A stretch of DNA of 21,117 nt from a virus. A program made the position numbers and the translations under genes. This document shows, one piece after another, positions 11,110 through 19,011 of the stretch. The DNA lies in IMG/VR virus record IMGVR_UViG_3300047094_002080, positions 1 through 21,117 of that record; one strand, written 5' to 3'. Each line of letters opens with the position of its first letter. The stretch's first letter is position 1. The notes below the pieces were generated by a model that was not told the DNA's origin, searched no databases, and saw only the letters and a list, made by a program, of their open reading frames with translations.

Positions 11110-12716
11110 CATTTACGCAAACCGCCCATCCACTGCTTCCATTTATCCCGCCGGAGCTTTTCGTTTCCGACTTCGAGGCGGCGAAGACCCTCTTGGCCGA
11201 GAGGGAGCGTCGCATTGGATTGGAAAAAGAGGATCCCATCCGCTACGGCTACGAGCCCGAGCACTGGACCAAGGCCGAGAAGATCGCCAAGCGCTACCGC
11301 GACCTCTTGGTGCTGGGCGGCAACCGCTCCGGCAAGTCCACTTGGGCAGGAAAAATGGTCGTCCGCACCCTGCTGGAGAAGCCAGCGAGTCGAGTGTGGT
11401 GCTTCCAGACCACAAACGACAACAGCATTAGCATGCAGCAGCCGATTGTGTGGAATTTCATGCCCGCCGAGCTGCGAACGGCCAAGCGTAGCAAGATCAC
11501 CAACATTTCCTACACGCAAAAGAACGGATTTTCCGAAAATACCGCCGTGTTGCCGAACAAATCGCAGGTCTGGTTCCGCAATTACGCCCAGGACATCACG
11601 ACAATCGAGGGCGGCGAGATCGATCTCGCCTGGTGCGACGAATTAGTGCCCCTTGACTGGCTTGAAACCATCCGATTCCGCCTTCTCGACCGAAATGGCA
11701 TTCTCCTTGTGACATTTACGCCGATTGAAGGTTATAGCCCCACGGTAAAAAACTATCTCCAAGGCGCCAAAACCCTCGAGGAGTGCGATGCCGAGCTTTT
11801 GCCGAGAAAAAACGGGAAAGGATTTGAAAAAGTCCCTGTGGTGCAGGAATGCGTCACTCGCCACGCCGGCATCATCTATTTTCAGACCAAAAACAACCCA
11901 TGGGCAGGCTACGGCCGCATGAAGACCGAGCTCGCCAAGCAGCCCCGCGAAAAAATCCTCTGCCGCGCCTACGGCGTCCCCGTCAAAGCCGCCGCCACGC
12001 GCTTTCCCCGCTTCCGCGAGTCGGTGCATGTCGTCAAAGCCGACCAGATTCCCCAGGAAGGCACGAACTACCTCTTCTGCGACCCCGCTGGCGGAAAAAA
12101 CTGGTTCATGCTCTGGATCCGAGTGGACGCCGCCGAGCGGGCGTGGGTCTACCGCGAGTGGCCGCAGACCGATACCTACATCGAAGGCGTCGGCTACGCT
12201 GGGCCGTGGGCGATCAGCAGCGGCAAGAAAGCCGACGGCGAAGCAGGTGAAGGGCAAAAATCCTTCGGCTTCGGCCTGCTCGCCTACAAGGCCGAGATCG
12301 AGCGCATGGAAGCCCACGACAAGGTCAAGATTTTTGAGCGCTGGATAGACTCAAGGTATGCGAACACCACCGTCGCCGGCACCCGCGAGCAATCCACCAC
12401 CCTCCTCGAGGAGCTCGAAGATGTCGGCATGTCCTTCCGATCCTGTCCCGGCGAGAACATCGAGGAAGGTGTCGGCCTCATCAACAACGCACTCTACTAT
12501 GACGAAGAAGCACCCATCGACCACACCAACGCGCCTCGGCTCTATATCTCCGAGTGCTGCACCAACACCATCTGGGCCCTCAAGGAGTGGACCGGCACCG
12601 ACGGCCAGAAAGGCGCCAGCAAAGACCCCATCGACTGCCTCCGCTACCTCCTCACTTCTGGAGTCGGCAATGTGGAAGGAGGGCGGCTCCATGTTACCGG
12701 AGGAGGTGCCTATTAA
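11106..12716 (+). CDS. terL: Terminase large subunit
   Basis: A 536-residue packaging motor. The ATPase has Walker A GGNRSGKST (71-79), Walker B IDLAWCDE (172-179) and coupling motif TFTP (203-206). The RNase H-like nuclease has FCDPAGG with D326, WIDSRYA with D415, and the late motif KDPIDCLRYLL with D507 and D510. Both domains are complete and the length is normal. It binds the empty prohead at the portal, pumps DNA using ATP, and cuts the concatemer. AAGGAGG lies seven bases before the ATG, which overlaps the upstream peptide's stop. It ends 26 bases inside the next small HTH gene. Assignment is firm; packaging type (cos or pac) cannot be read from this. Confidence 0.95.
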   Translation: MTFTQTAHPLLPFIPPELFVSDFEAAKTLLAERERRIGLEKEDPIRYGYEPEHWTKAEKIAKRYRDLLVLGGNRSGKSTWAGKMVVRTLLEKPASRVWCFQTTNDNSISMQQPIVWNFMPAELRTAKRSKITNISYTQKNGFSENTAVLPNKSQVWFRNYAQDITTIEGGEIDLAWCDELVPLDWLETIRFRLLDRNGILLVTFTPIEGYSPTVKNYLQGAKTLEECDAELLPRKNGKGFEKVPVVQECVTRHAGIIYFQTKNNPWAGYGRMKTELAKQPREKILCRAYGVPVKAAATRFPRFRESVHVVKADQIPQEGTNYLFCDPAGGKNWFMLWIRVDAAERAWVYREWPQTDTYIEGVGYAGPWAISSGKKADGEAGEGQKSFGFGLLAYKAEIERMEAHDKVKIFERWIDSRYANTTVAGTREQSTTLLEELEDVGMSFRSCPGENIEEGVGLINNALYYDEEAPIDHTNAPRLYISECCTNTIWALKEWTGTDGQKGASKDPIDCLRYLLTSGVGNVEGGRLHVTGGGAY

Positions 12717-12882
12717 ACGCCGCACGCTCCGCAAGCGCGATGTCATGGACCTCCTCGGCATCAGCGATCAAACCTACAGAACCTACATCGAGGTCGGCCT
12801 CCTGCACCCGATCCCCGCGCCCCGGCAGAAACGCCACAGCTTTTCACTCCCTGACATCATCAAAAAATTCCAACTCGCCTGA
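12691..12882 (+). CDS. Small HTH protein in packaging module
   Basis: A 63-residue protein with a MerR/HTH_17-like pattern: LRKRDVMDLLGISDQTYRTY (13-32), then EVGLLHPIPAPRQKRHSFSL and a last helix, PDIIKKFQLA. The ATG at 12691 has AAGGAGGG seven bases upstream and lies inside the 3' end of terL in another frame. An in-frame ATG at 12670 would add seven residues. A DNA-binding protein next to terL could be a late regulator or help DNA recognition in packaging. Third protein of this small HTH class in the window. Confidence 0.7.
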   Translation: MLPEEVPIKRRTLRKRDVMDLLGISDQTYRTYIEVGLLHPIPAPRQKRHSFSLPDIIKKFQLA

Positions 12883-12885
12883 CCT

Positions 12886-13167
12886 ATGATCACCCTAAAA
12901 AAAACCACCCGCTACATGCTGCCAGACCGGCTTGACGAAGACGACATGACGACCGCGCTGTGCATGCCCGGCAGCAAGCCCCTCGTCGTGCAGGCCGTCC
13001 TCCAAGTCCTACGCGACCACATCGACGACGCCGTCGAATTAGTCGGCAGCATCAAGACCGCTACCGAGCACGGCCAGCTCGCCCATTGCGCCGGTGCCCT
13101 CGACGCCCTGCGCGGCTTTGAGTCCGACCTCCTCCAGCGCATCGACGAAGCGAGCAAGAAGATGTAG
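12886..13167 (+). CDS. Hypothetical protein
   Basis: A 93-residue protein starting three bases after the HTH gene stop. Residues 12-30 (LPDRLDEDDMTTALCMPGS) are acidic. The rest is helical (LVVQAVLQVLRDHIDDAVELV, then GALDALRGFESDLLQRIDEASKKM), probably a helical hairpin. This shape is common in small phage head-region proteins with no known role. It is the last gene before a structured noncoding region and terminator, so it likely ends this transcript. Confidence 0.6.
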   Translation: MITLKKTTRYMLPDRLDEDDMTTALCMPGSKPLVVQAVLQVLRDHIDDAVELVGSIKTATEHGQLAHCAGALDALRGFESDLLQRIDEASKKM

Positions 13168-13262
13168 AAAACTTTTCGGCGGTCATTGAGGGCATGCCGT
13201 CTCGCCGTTCCCAGTGGGTAAGCGAGGCGACCATGAGCGACCTGAGCCGTCGGACCTTTTTT
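13168..13262 (+). ncRNA. Structured RNA region, possible leader
   Basis: This gap is rich in self-complementary segments. GTCTCGC (13199-13205) pairs with GCGAGGC (13222-13228), with one wobble, around an inner CCC-AGT-GGG hairpin (13210-13218). GGCATGCC (13191-13198) is a palindrome. A weak CGAC/GTCG stem precedes a T6 run (13257-13262). The 3' arm of the main stem covers the GAGG that would serve the mini-ORF at 13233. It resembles a regulatory leader or a small RNA but matches no family I know. Confidence 0.35.
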
Positions 13263-13280
13263 AGCCAAGCGAACCGTTAA
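13233..13280 (+). CDS. 15-residue mini-ORF before terminator
   Basis: ATG-initiated frame encoding MSDLSRRTFFSQANR, with GAGG five bases upstream. Its stop codon lies within the left arm of the downstream terminator stem, as in attenuator leader peptides. SRRTFF resembles a twin-arginine signal core, but the frame ends before any hydrophobic part, so export is excluded unless this is a remnant. It could equally be chance. Listed because the position relative to the two hairpins is suggestive. Confidence 0.2.
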   Translation: MSDLSRRTFFSQANR

Positions 13281-13305
13281 GTAATCCTTAGCTGTTCGCT
13301 TTTTT
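13268..13305 (+). terminator. Strong intrinsic terminator
   Basis: AGCGAAC (13268-13274) pairs perfectly with GTTCGCT (13294-13300). The inner arms GTTAAG (13276-13281) and CTTAGC (13287-13292) pair with one wobble, leaving one C/T mismatch between the stems. A run of six T (13300-13305) follows. This is the best factor-independent terminator in the window and separates the packaging genes from the head genes, so a promoter should lie between here and 13450. Confidence 0.85.
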
Positions 13306-13306
13306 G

Positions 13307-13346
13307 TGCTGATATCTGCTGATCGGCGTTGATTCATGTTGATCTG
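13307..13346. repeat. Four 10-bp TGYTGAT repeats
   Basis: TGCTGATATC, TGCTGATCGG, CGTTGATTCA and TGTTGATCTG follow each other without gaps directly after the terminator T run. The core YGYTGAT recurs every ten bases, so all copies face the same side of the helix, as binding sites for a cooperative protein would. Located just where a head-gene promoter is expected. Possible activator sites or recombinase arm sites. Confidence 0.65.
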
Positions 13347-13449
13347 GGTGCGGCTCTATAGATTTCCAGAAAAATGTCGTCATTCTGAATTTCAACGAGC
13401 CCCTGTGCCGCTCGACCCAGAAGGCACTGACCCACTTGGTTGGATTACC

Positions 13450-14472
13450 ATGACGACAGACACCACAGACACCCCAATGACGCTCTCCGACATTGCAGCC
13501 GAAATCGGCTTCGATCTCGAGGAGATAACCCCGCAGGAACAACCCGCCGCAGAGGAGACCGAAGCCGCGCCAGAAGCGCAGCCAGAGGCCACCGAGACGG
13601 AGGACGCCTCAGCGGAAACTGATCTTTCACAGGATACCGACAAAGAAACTGACGACGACAGCGACGCCGAGTCCGAAGAGGACAAAGACGACGCCGAGCC
13701 CGAAGAGGAAAAGAACCCCGTCCCCGAGAAGCTCCTCAAACGCATCGACAGAATAACGGCCAAGCGCCGCGAGGCCGAAGAACGCGCCGAGACTCTCGAG
13801 AGCGAGGTCAGCGAGCTGCGAGCCAAACTCGACGCCACCGTTCCTATCCAAGTTACACCCACCGCGAGCGACCCGCTCGCCGATGTGGAAACGCCCGAGC
13901 AACTCGAAGACCGAGTTGCCACCGCGAAGAAAATCCGCGCTTGGGCGATCAAAAATTTGGAAGGCGGCACCGTCCAGAATGCCGCCGGCGAGGATGTCTA
14001 CTACGAGCCCTCCCAGGTTCGTGAATACCTCGCCACCGCCGACGAGCTCCTCACCGAGCACGCCCCCAAGCGCAAGGAATGGATCTCGCAGCGCAGCATG
14101 GTCCTCACCGAAGCCAAGGCCGTCTACCCGGCACTCTTCAAAGCAGGCACCCAAGAGCACGAAAGCCTCTTGGCCACCATTAAAGCCCATCCCTACCTCA
14201 AAAATCTCCCCCAACTCGAGATGATCGTAGGCGACGCGATGGAGGGCATGAAGCTCCGCTTCGCCCGTGCCGAGGCCGCCCAGAAAAAAGCCGCAGCGTC
14301 CAAGACCGAGTCGAAATCCCCCGTGAAAGCCAGCAACCCGCCAAGCCCTGCCAAAGGTGCCCGAGTGCCCGCCCAAGACATAGCGAACCGCGAAGGTGCA
14401 AAAAACCTGTTCTCTCGAGGATCCTCGCTCAAGACCGACGACATCGCGGCGTTCCTTGAAGGAGCGCTCTAA
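13450..14472 (+). CDS. Head scaffolding protein
   Basis: A 340-residue protein directly before the major capsid gene, the usual scaffold position. Residues about 22-90 are extremely acidic and low-complexity (runs of Glu, Asp, Ala). A charged coiled coil follows (KLLKRIDRITAKRREAEERA, 94-113, on to about 128). A helical middle part and a basic Ala/Ser/Lys/Pro stretch (about 276-303) lead to a short C-terminal helix, KTDDIAAFLEGAL. Scaffolds have such acidic, helical builds with a capsid-binding C terminus. The ATG at 13450 is preferred; 13477 is an alternative, and the frame is open upstream to 13336. The Shine-Dalgarno sequence is poor. Function is inferred from composition and position. Confidence 0.7.
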   Translation: MTTDTTDTPMTLSDIAAEIGFDLEEITPQEQPAAEETEAAPEAQPEATETEDASAETDLSQDTDKETDDDSDAESEEDKDDAEPEEEKNPVPEKLLKRIDRITAKRREAEERAETLESEVSELRAKLDATVPIQVTPTASDPLADVETPEQLEDRVATAKKIRAWAIKNLEGGTVQNAAGEDVYYEPSQVREYLATADELLTEHAPKRKEWISQRSMVLTEAKAVYPALFKAGTQEHESLLATIKAHPYLKNLPQLEMIVGDAMEGMKLRFARAEAAQKKAAASKTESKSPVKASNPPSPAKGARVPAQDIANREGAKNLFSRGSSLKTDDIAAFLEGAL

Positions 14473-14507
14473 CCCCCCAAATCCAAACCAACACCCCCCT
14501 TAACACA

Positions 14508-15524
14508 ATGCCCGCAACACTCATCACCTCCCAAACTGGCATCCGCCAGGACCTCTCCGACCTCATCGCGGTCGTAGACGCCAAATCATGCCCCGTAGTT
14601 TCAATGGCGAAGAAGGGCTCCGAGCCTATTTCACCATTGACACAGTGGCAAGCCGACGCCTTCGGCGCTCCAGCACTCGCCGGTGTGCTCTCCAACTCGG
14701 ATGTTTCCGCTTCCGACTTTGAAGACCAAGCCGCGAATCGCGTGCTCCTCTCGGCCCGCATCCAGAAGTTCCGCCGCGTTCCATCTGTGGACGATCTGGC
14801 CCAGCATGTCTCCGAAGTTGCCGGCATCGGCAAGAAAAAGGAAATGGCCCGCGCCGTCAGCAAATCCCTCGAGATGCTCAAGCGCGACATGGAAGCCACC
14901 TTCTGCTCGGACCAAGAATCCCGCGAGCAATCCGGCTCCAACGCATACCTCACCCGTGGCCTTGGCAAGTGGATCCAGAACGGCGCTCAGTCCGACCTCC
15001 CAGTCAACGCCAACTACCGCACGCCAACTGGCTCGGTCAACGCGACAGCGACAGCAAGCCTCACCGAAAACAACATCCAGGACATGCTTCAGAGCATCTA
15101 CTCCCAGACCGGCAAGGTTTCGACCTACAGCCTCGTCTGCGGACCGACGCTCAAGCGCCAGTTCACATCCTTCACGAGAACGCAGTTTGCTTCGACGAAT
15201 GTCGCCAGCGCCATCCGCGTGTTGAACCAGAAGGACGAGAACAAAATCGTTTCGACGGTGGATATCTTCGAGGGCGACTTCGGCACTCTCGAGCTCATCC
15301 CATCGCTCTTCCTGGCCGCTGACGCGACCACCAACGCAGCCGCTGTGCAGAACGGCCGTGGCTATGTCCTCGACATGGACATGGTCGAGCTCCGCTACAA
15401 CCGCAAGCCCCGCTTCCAAGAACTGGAAGACCGTGGCGGTGGTCCACGCGGCATCGTGGACGCGATCTGCGCCCTCTGCGTCAAGAGCCCTCTGGCTCTC
15501 GGCAAGTTCGCACCGACTGCCTAA
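14508..15524 (+). CDS. Major capsid protein, SU10-like (DUF5309)
   Basis: A 338-residue protein. The N-terminal segment SQTGIRQDLSDLIAVVDAK (8-26) matches the TGIRxDLxDxI signature of the SU10/DUF5309 major capsid family. Later segments also suit that family: GKKKEMARAVSKSLEMLKRDMEATFCSD (spine-like helix, about 107-134), a mid-region strand with SLVCGPTLKRQF, and ELRYNRKPRFQELEDRGGG near the end. Members build the icosahedral shell from an HK97-type fold. The 35-base leader (14473-14507) contains no G. A 70-nt hairpin follows the gene, probably stabilising the mRNA for high expression. Scaffold before and portal after support the assignment. Confidence 0.85.
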   Translation: MPATLITSQTGIRQDLSDLIAVVDAKSCPVVSMAKKGSEPISPLTQWQADAFGAPALAGVLSNSDVSASDFEDQAANRVLLSARIQKFRRVPSVDDLAQHVSEVAGIGKKKEMARAVSKSLEMLKRDMEATFCSDQESREQSGSNAYLTRGLGKWIQNGAQSDLPVNANYRTPTGSVNATATASLTENNIQDMLQSIYSQTGKVSTYSLVCGPTLKRQFTSFTRTQFASTNVASAIRVLNQKDENKIVSTVDIFEGDFGTLELIPSLFLAADATTNAAAVQNGRGYVLDMDMVELRYNRKPRFQELEDRGGGPRGIVDAICALCVKSPLALGKFAPTA

Positions 15525-15534
15525 TACAGCCTCC

Positions 15535-15604
15535 CCCGCATAGGCCCTACGGAGGGGCGCTCACCACCCTCCAGATTAAAACTGAGCGCCCCTCCCAATG
15601 CGGG
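15535..15604 (+). other. 70-nt nested hairpin after capsid gene
   Basis: GGAGGGGCGCTCA (15551-15563) is the exact reverse complement of TGAGCGCCCCTCC (15583-15595), a 13-pair stem. Outside it, CCCGCAT (15535-15541) pairs exactly with ATGCGGG (15598-15604). The T tract is missing, so it is not a classical terminator. It ends 12 bases before the next ATG. Likely a 3' stabiliser of capsid mRNA or a brake that lowers transcription downstream. Confidence 0.85.
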
Positions 15605-15616
15605 ACAAATTTCTAA

Positions 15617-15949
15617 ATGTCCGACCTCGCAGTAGAACTCGAAGCCGATCTTGGTGACCTCGCCCCGCTGGTCACTGAGGAACTCCGCACCGGCTGGCAC
15701 GCCTCCATGGTGAATGCCGAGATGCGCCAACAGCGCATCAAAGCCGCCAGCGACCGAATCGCCGCAGCCCGCAGCACGGTGGACGGCATCGGCCAGCACA
15801 CCATGAGTGTCGATTTCGATTCCTACATCTACTGGAACAACCTCTACCCCGGTTGCTGGAAGGACAAAGGATTCCGCGAGGAATTCAAAAAGGCCAACCC
15901 CCACACCGTCGTCACCACCACCGCCAAGCCGACAGTCGTCGTCCAATGA
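15617..15949 (+). CDS. Hypothetical head protein
   Basis: A 110-residue protein between the major capsid and portal genes. The N-terminal half is acidic and helical (DLAVELEADLGDLAPLVTEEL, then AEMRQQRIKAASDRIAAAR). The second half holds the aromatic segment FDSYIYWNNLYPGCWKDKGF and a threonine/valine-rich tail. The leader ACAAATTTCTAA has no Shine-Dalgarno sequence. Its stop overlaps the portal ATG (ATGA). Position suggests a minor head or portal-associated protein, but no family is recognised. Confidence 0.6.
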   Translation: MSDLAVELEADLGDLAPLVTEELRTGWHASMVNAEMRQQRIKAASDRIAAARSTVDGIGQHTMSVDFDSYIYWNNLYPGCWKDKGFREEFKKANPHTVVTTTAKPTVVVQ

Positions 15950-18027
15950 AATCCTCCGCCATCTCAGAAATCATCGACCTCGTCGAAGAAGCGGAGACAG
16001 ACGCCGCCAACTATTGGTCGCGCAAAAATCTCAACTACAACCAGCGTTTCTGCCTCTGGCCAGGACAAGACGACACCGGCCGCAAATACTCGTCGAACCT
16101 CGGCAAAAACGCTTTCCCCTGGGATGGCGCCTCCGACTCCCGAATCCGGCTTTCCGACATGCTCATCAACGAGCGTGTGCGGTTGATGAAAAACTCCTTC
16201 ACCCGCGCCCGTCTCGCTGTGATGCCCACCGAGACCACCGACATCATGGCCGGCCGCAAAGTCGAGACCGTCATCCAGTGGCTCCTCAATTCCCACTGCG
16301 CCGCCATGACCAAGCGCGAGGTCGAACTCGCCGCAAACATCCGTGAGACTTACGGCCTCGCCGTCATGGGCGTCTTCTGGCGCCGCACCACTCGCAACGA
16401 AAAACTCACCTTCACGCTCGAGTCCCTCCAGATGCAATACATGGAGACCGGCGACCCCCAGCTCGCCATGATGATCGAGGCCATCCTCGACCCCACGCAG
16501 GAAGAAGCCGTCGCCCGCGAGATGGATCTCCTGCTCCCAGGCCAAGGCACCGCAGCCAATGTCCGCAAGCTCCGCGAGACCGGCGCGTTTGAATACGACT
16601 CTCCTTACATTTTTGAGAACCTCCCCGATTGGCAAGCCTACGAGCCGTGGGAGGACATCATCTTCCCGCCCTCCACCTACGACCTCCAGCGGGCACCCTT
16701 CATCGCCTGCCGCGAACTCCTCCGCGAGGACGAGCTCCGCGAGCGCGAAGTCACCGAAGACTACGACCCACGCTGGATCGAAGAAGCCATCAAACACAAA
16801 GGCATCTCCCGTCGCACCGGCCGCAACATGTATCGCATCACCGATACATTCCTGCTCTCCGACGACCGAGACATGATTGAGGTCTGGCGCGTTTATCAGA
16901 AGAAGTGGAACGAAAAGATCGGCGCCATGGAGGTCATCTGCACCCACATCCAGCCCAGCGTCGTGGACCGTGTCGCCAAGTCCGAGGCCATGGGCTACGA
17001 GCACGGCCAATATCCCTTCATCGAGCTACCCCTCGAGCGCACCAGCCGCCCCCTCATCGAGGCCCGAGGCGTGCCCGAGCTCGTCGCCAGCCAGCAGAGC
17101 GAGATCAAGGTGCAACGCGATTACCGTAGTGATCGCGCCTCACTGACCATCCTCCCTCCCCTCAAAATCCCGGCTTCGAGAGGAAAAATGGAAATTGTCC
17201 TCGGCCCTGCCAAGCTCCTCCCAGAGCGTCGCCCCGGCGAATTCCAATGGATGGCCCCGCCTGTGAATGACATGGGCACCATCGAAATCGAAGCCGCCAC
17301 CCGCCGCGATGTGGACGAGTATTTCGGCATTCCCCGCGCCGACATGGCCCCGCAGCGTGCTCTCCTCGCCCAGCAGGATCTGGTCGATACCTGGCTTGCC
17401 GACATGGCCCTCATCCTCGGCCAGACCTTCCAACTCTGTCAGCAATACCTCGACGACATCCAATTCGTGCGAGTCGCCGGCGGACTGCCCACCTCCTTCC
17501 GCGCCAGCCGCCAGGATATCCAGGGCAAATACGATCTCCGCCTTGACTTCGACGCCCGAACGCTCGACTCCGAGGCGCTCAAGATCAAGCTGCAAGGGCT
17601 CACCCAGCTCATCCCCCTCGACACGCAAGGCGTCATCGACCGCGCCGGTCTCGTCAAATTCCTCTTCGGCTCTATTGACCCCAATCTCTCCGAGCTCCTC
17701 ATCCGCGACGCCGAGGCCGCCAGCCAGCAAGAGATCGACGACGAGCAAGTCCAGTTCACGAAAATCGCCGCCGGCACCGAGCCGCCTCTCAAAGGCGAAG
17801 GCCAAAACTTCCAGCTCCGTTTGCAGACGCTGCAAAACATCATCCAGAGCAACCCGGCCATCCAGCAGCGCCTCCAGCAGGATCAAATCTTCGCCGCCAT
17901 GCTCAACGCCCGCATGGAATCCTTCGCTTTCCAAGTCCAACAACAACAAAACGCCCAAATCGGCCGCGTCGGCGCCCAACCCGGCCTGCAAAAAGTCGCC
18001 GAAGAAATGCAAGGAGGCGCACAATGA
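15946..18027 (+). CDS. Portal protein
   Basis: A 693-residue protein, the largest in the window, in the size range of P22-type portals. The start ATG overlaps the previous stop. Features that fit a portal: an N-terminal helix, NYWSRKNLNYNQRFCLWPGQ (about 23-42); a capsid-wing region with WDGASDSRIRLSDMLINERV; repeated strand segments through the middle (WEDIIFPPSTYDL, IEVWRVYQKKW); a central IEARGVPELVASQQSEIKVQR helix leading into the channel; and a long Gln-rich helical C terminus (after about 590), resembling a barrel. It forms the dodecameric ring for DNA entry where TerL docks. Identification rests on size, order and pattern; no single decisive motif exists. Its end overlaps the next gene by ATGA. 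Confidence 0.75.
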   Translation: MKSSAISEIIDLVEEAETDAANYWSRKNLNYNQRFCLWPGQDDTGRKYSSNLGKNAFPWDGASDSRIRLSDMLINERVRLMKNSFTRARLAVMPTETTDIMAGRKVETVIQWLLNSHCAAMTKREVELAANIRETYGLAVMGVFWRRTTRNEKLTFTLESLQMQYMETGDPQLAMMIEAILDPTQEEAVAREMDLLLPGQGTAANVRKLRETGAFEYDSPYIFENLPDWQAYEPWEDIIFPPSTYDLQRAPFIACRELLREDELREREVTEDYDPRWIEEAIKHKGISRRTGRNMYRITDTFLLSDDRDMIEVWRVYQKKWNEKIGAMEVICTHIQPSVVDRVAKSEAMGYEHGQYPFIELPLERTSRPLIEARGVPELVASQQSEIKVQRDYRSDRASLTILPPLKIPASRGKMEIVLGPAKLLPERRPGEFQWMAPPVNDMGTIEIEAATRRDVDEYFGIPRADMAPQRALLAQQDLVDTWLADMALILGQTFQLCQQYLDDIQFVRVAGGLPTSFRASRQDIQGKYDLRLDFDARTLDSEALKIKLQGLTQLIPLDTQGVIDRAGLVKFLFGSIDPNLSELLIRDAEAASQQEIDDEQVQFTKIAAGTEPPLKGEGQNFQLRLQTLQNIIQSNPAIQQRLQQDQIFAAMLNARMESFAFQVQQQQNAQIGRVGAQPGLQKVAEEMQGGAQ

Positions 18028-18971
18028 AGGCCACCCCCTACCGCACCGTCCGCGATGGCGTGATTTCCCGCATGGGCATCGACCCCGACCAGCCGCTCAT
18101 GGCCTCGCAGGCCACGGCGCTGGCGGAGTATCTCACCACCGCTGCCGCCACCGCTTGGACATTCTTTGATTGGCCCGAGGTTTATTTGACCGAGGCCCGC
18201 ACGCCGGTGGGCGAGGGCTACGCGCCGGGGCTTTATACCTACGAGAGCGATTATGTCGGCACGACCTCCTACATCGGCCGCGCCTTGCAGGGATCGCAAT
18301 TTGCGGACCCTGTGTGGCGCATCAAGCGCGTCACCACGACCGCAGCGGGCGATATGCTGAATATCGACACCGCCGTGGATGTCGCGTGGAACGACCGCAC
18401 GACCGCGACCTACATCGAGACGAGCACGAATGCTCCTGCCGAGGAGTTCATCCCTTACATCCCGCTGCTGGCTCCAGGCATGAAGGCCATTGGGAATGTG
18501 CTGAAGGTTTATGACATCAAGCCCGACGAGGGCCGCATCACGCTGTCGCTGGATTTCGTCGTCACCGAAGACCGCATCCTCATTACCGATACGGACTACA
18601 TCTCCGGCCAAGTCTGGGTCGAGTTCTCGTTGCCGCAGCCCCGCTTCACAGCGACCGCTTTCAATGCCTCCGCCGCTTACGCAGCGGGCGATCTCGTTTA
18701 CTACAACACCACCGGAGATTGCTACGAGGCCATCGCTGACACCACCGGCAATCTCCCGACGAATGAGGAGTTCTGGCTACGCCATCGCATCCCGGCATTC
18801 CTCGCCGACTACCTCAAGTTTTACGCACTCGCTGAAACGCTTTCCGAGGACGGCCAGATGGACAAGGCCAACTACCAGTTCTCCCGCGCCGAAGGCATCC
18901 TGCAACAACGCATGGACGACGCCTGGCTGCGCAAAGGCGAGGTGCGCCGCTACTCCGCCAGCTTCCAATAA
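18024..18971 (+). CDS. Head-tail connector candidate with CBM-like insertion
   Basis: A 315-residue protein starting by ATGA overlap with the portal. Its N-terminal part (YRTVRDGVISRMGIDPDQPL, then helical ALAEYLTTAAATAWTFFDWPE) and C-terminal helices (DYLKFYALAETLSEDGQMDKA onward) resemble phage adaptor or connector proteins. Between them, residues about 213-256 (SAAYAAGDLVYYNTTGDCYEA, later GNLPTNEEFW) match the chitin-binding CBM5/12 pattern 'Y..Gd.V.y.g..Y.a.....g..P....W'. Such modules in tail proteins bind glycans on the cell surface. Finding one in a protein next to the portal suggests an exposed decoration. The connector role is inferred from position; the CBM pattern is clear by eye. 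Confidence 0.6.
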   Translation: MKATPYRTVRDGVISRMGIDPDQPLMASQATALAEYLTTAAATAWTFFDWPEVYLTEARTPVGEGYAPGLYTYESDYVGTTSYIGRALQGSQFADPVWRIKRVTTTAAGDMLNIDTAVDVAWNDRTTATYIETSTNAPAEEFIPYIPLLAPGMKAIGNVLKVYDIKPDEGRITLSLDFVVTEDRILITDTDYISGQVWVEFSLPQPRFTATAFNASAAYAAGDLVYYNTTGDCYEAIADTTGNLPTNEEFWLRHRIPAFLADYLKFYALAETLSEDGQMDKANYQFSRAEGILQQRMDDAWLRKGEVRRYSASFQ

Positions 18972-19011
18972 CCACCCCCTTGACACCCTCTCCCATAATA
19001 AAAATAACGAC

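Noticed and set aside
12028-12348. Alternative-frame ORFs within terL and other structural genes
   Set aside because: They are rich in Arg, Ser and Pro as expected for out-of-frame GC-rich DNA and have no independent start signals.
13233-13280. Twin-arginine signal peptide
   Set aside because: SRRTFF is followed by a stop after four more residues, with no hydrophobic region, so nothing could be exported.
13339-13362. Promoter TTGATC...TATAGA before the scaffold gene
   Set aside because: The spacer is only about 12 bases and the alternative -35 gives about 22, so neither fits a standard promoter.
13336-13449. N-terminal extension of the scaffold protein from 13336
   Set aside because: It would overlap the repeat region and encodes sequence unlike the acidic scaffold start; the ATG at 13450 fits better.
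18980-19008. Promoter with TTGACA
   Set aside because: The -35 match is perfect, but no TATAAT-like box lies 16-18 bases downstream; CATAAT is only eight bases away.
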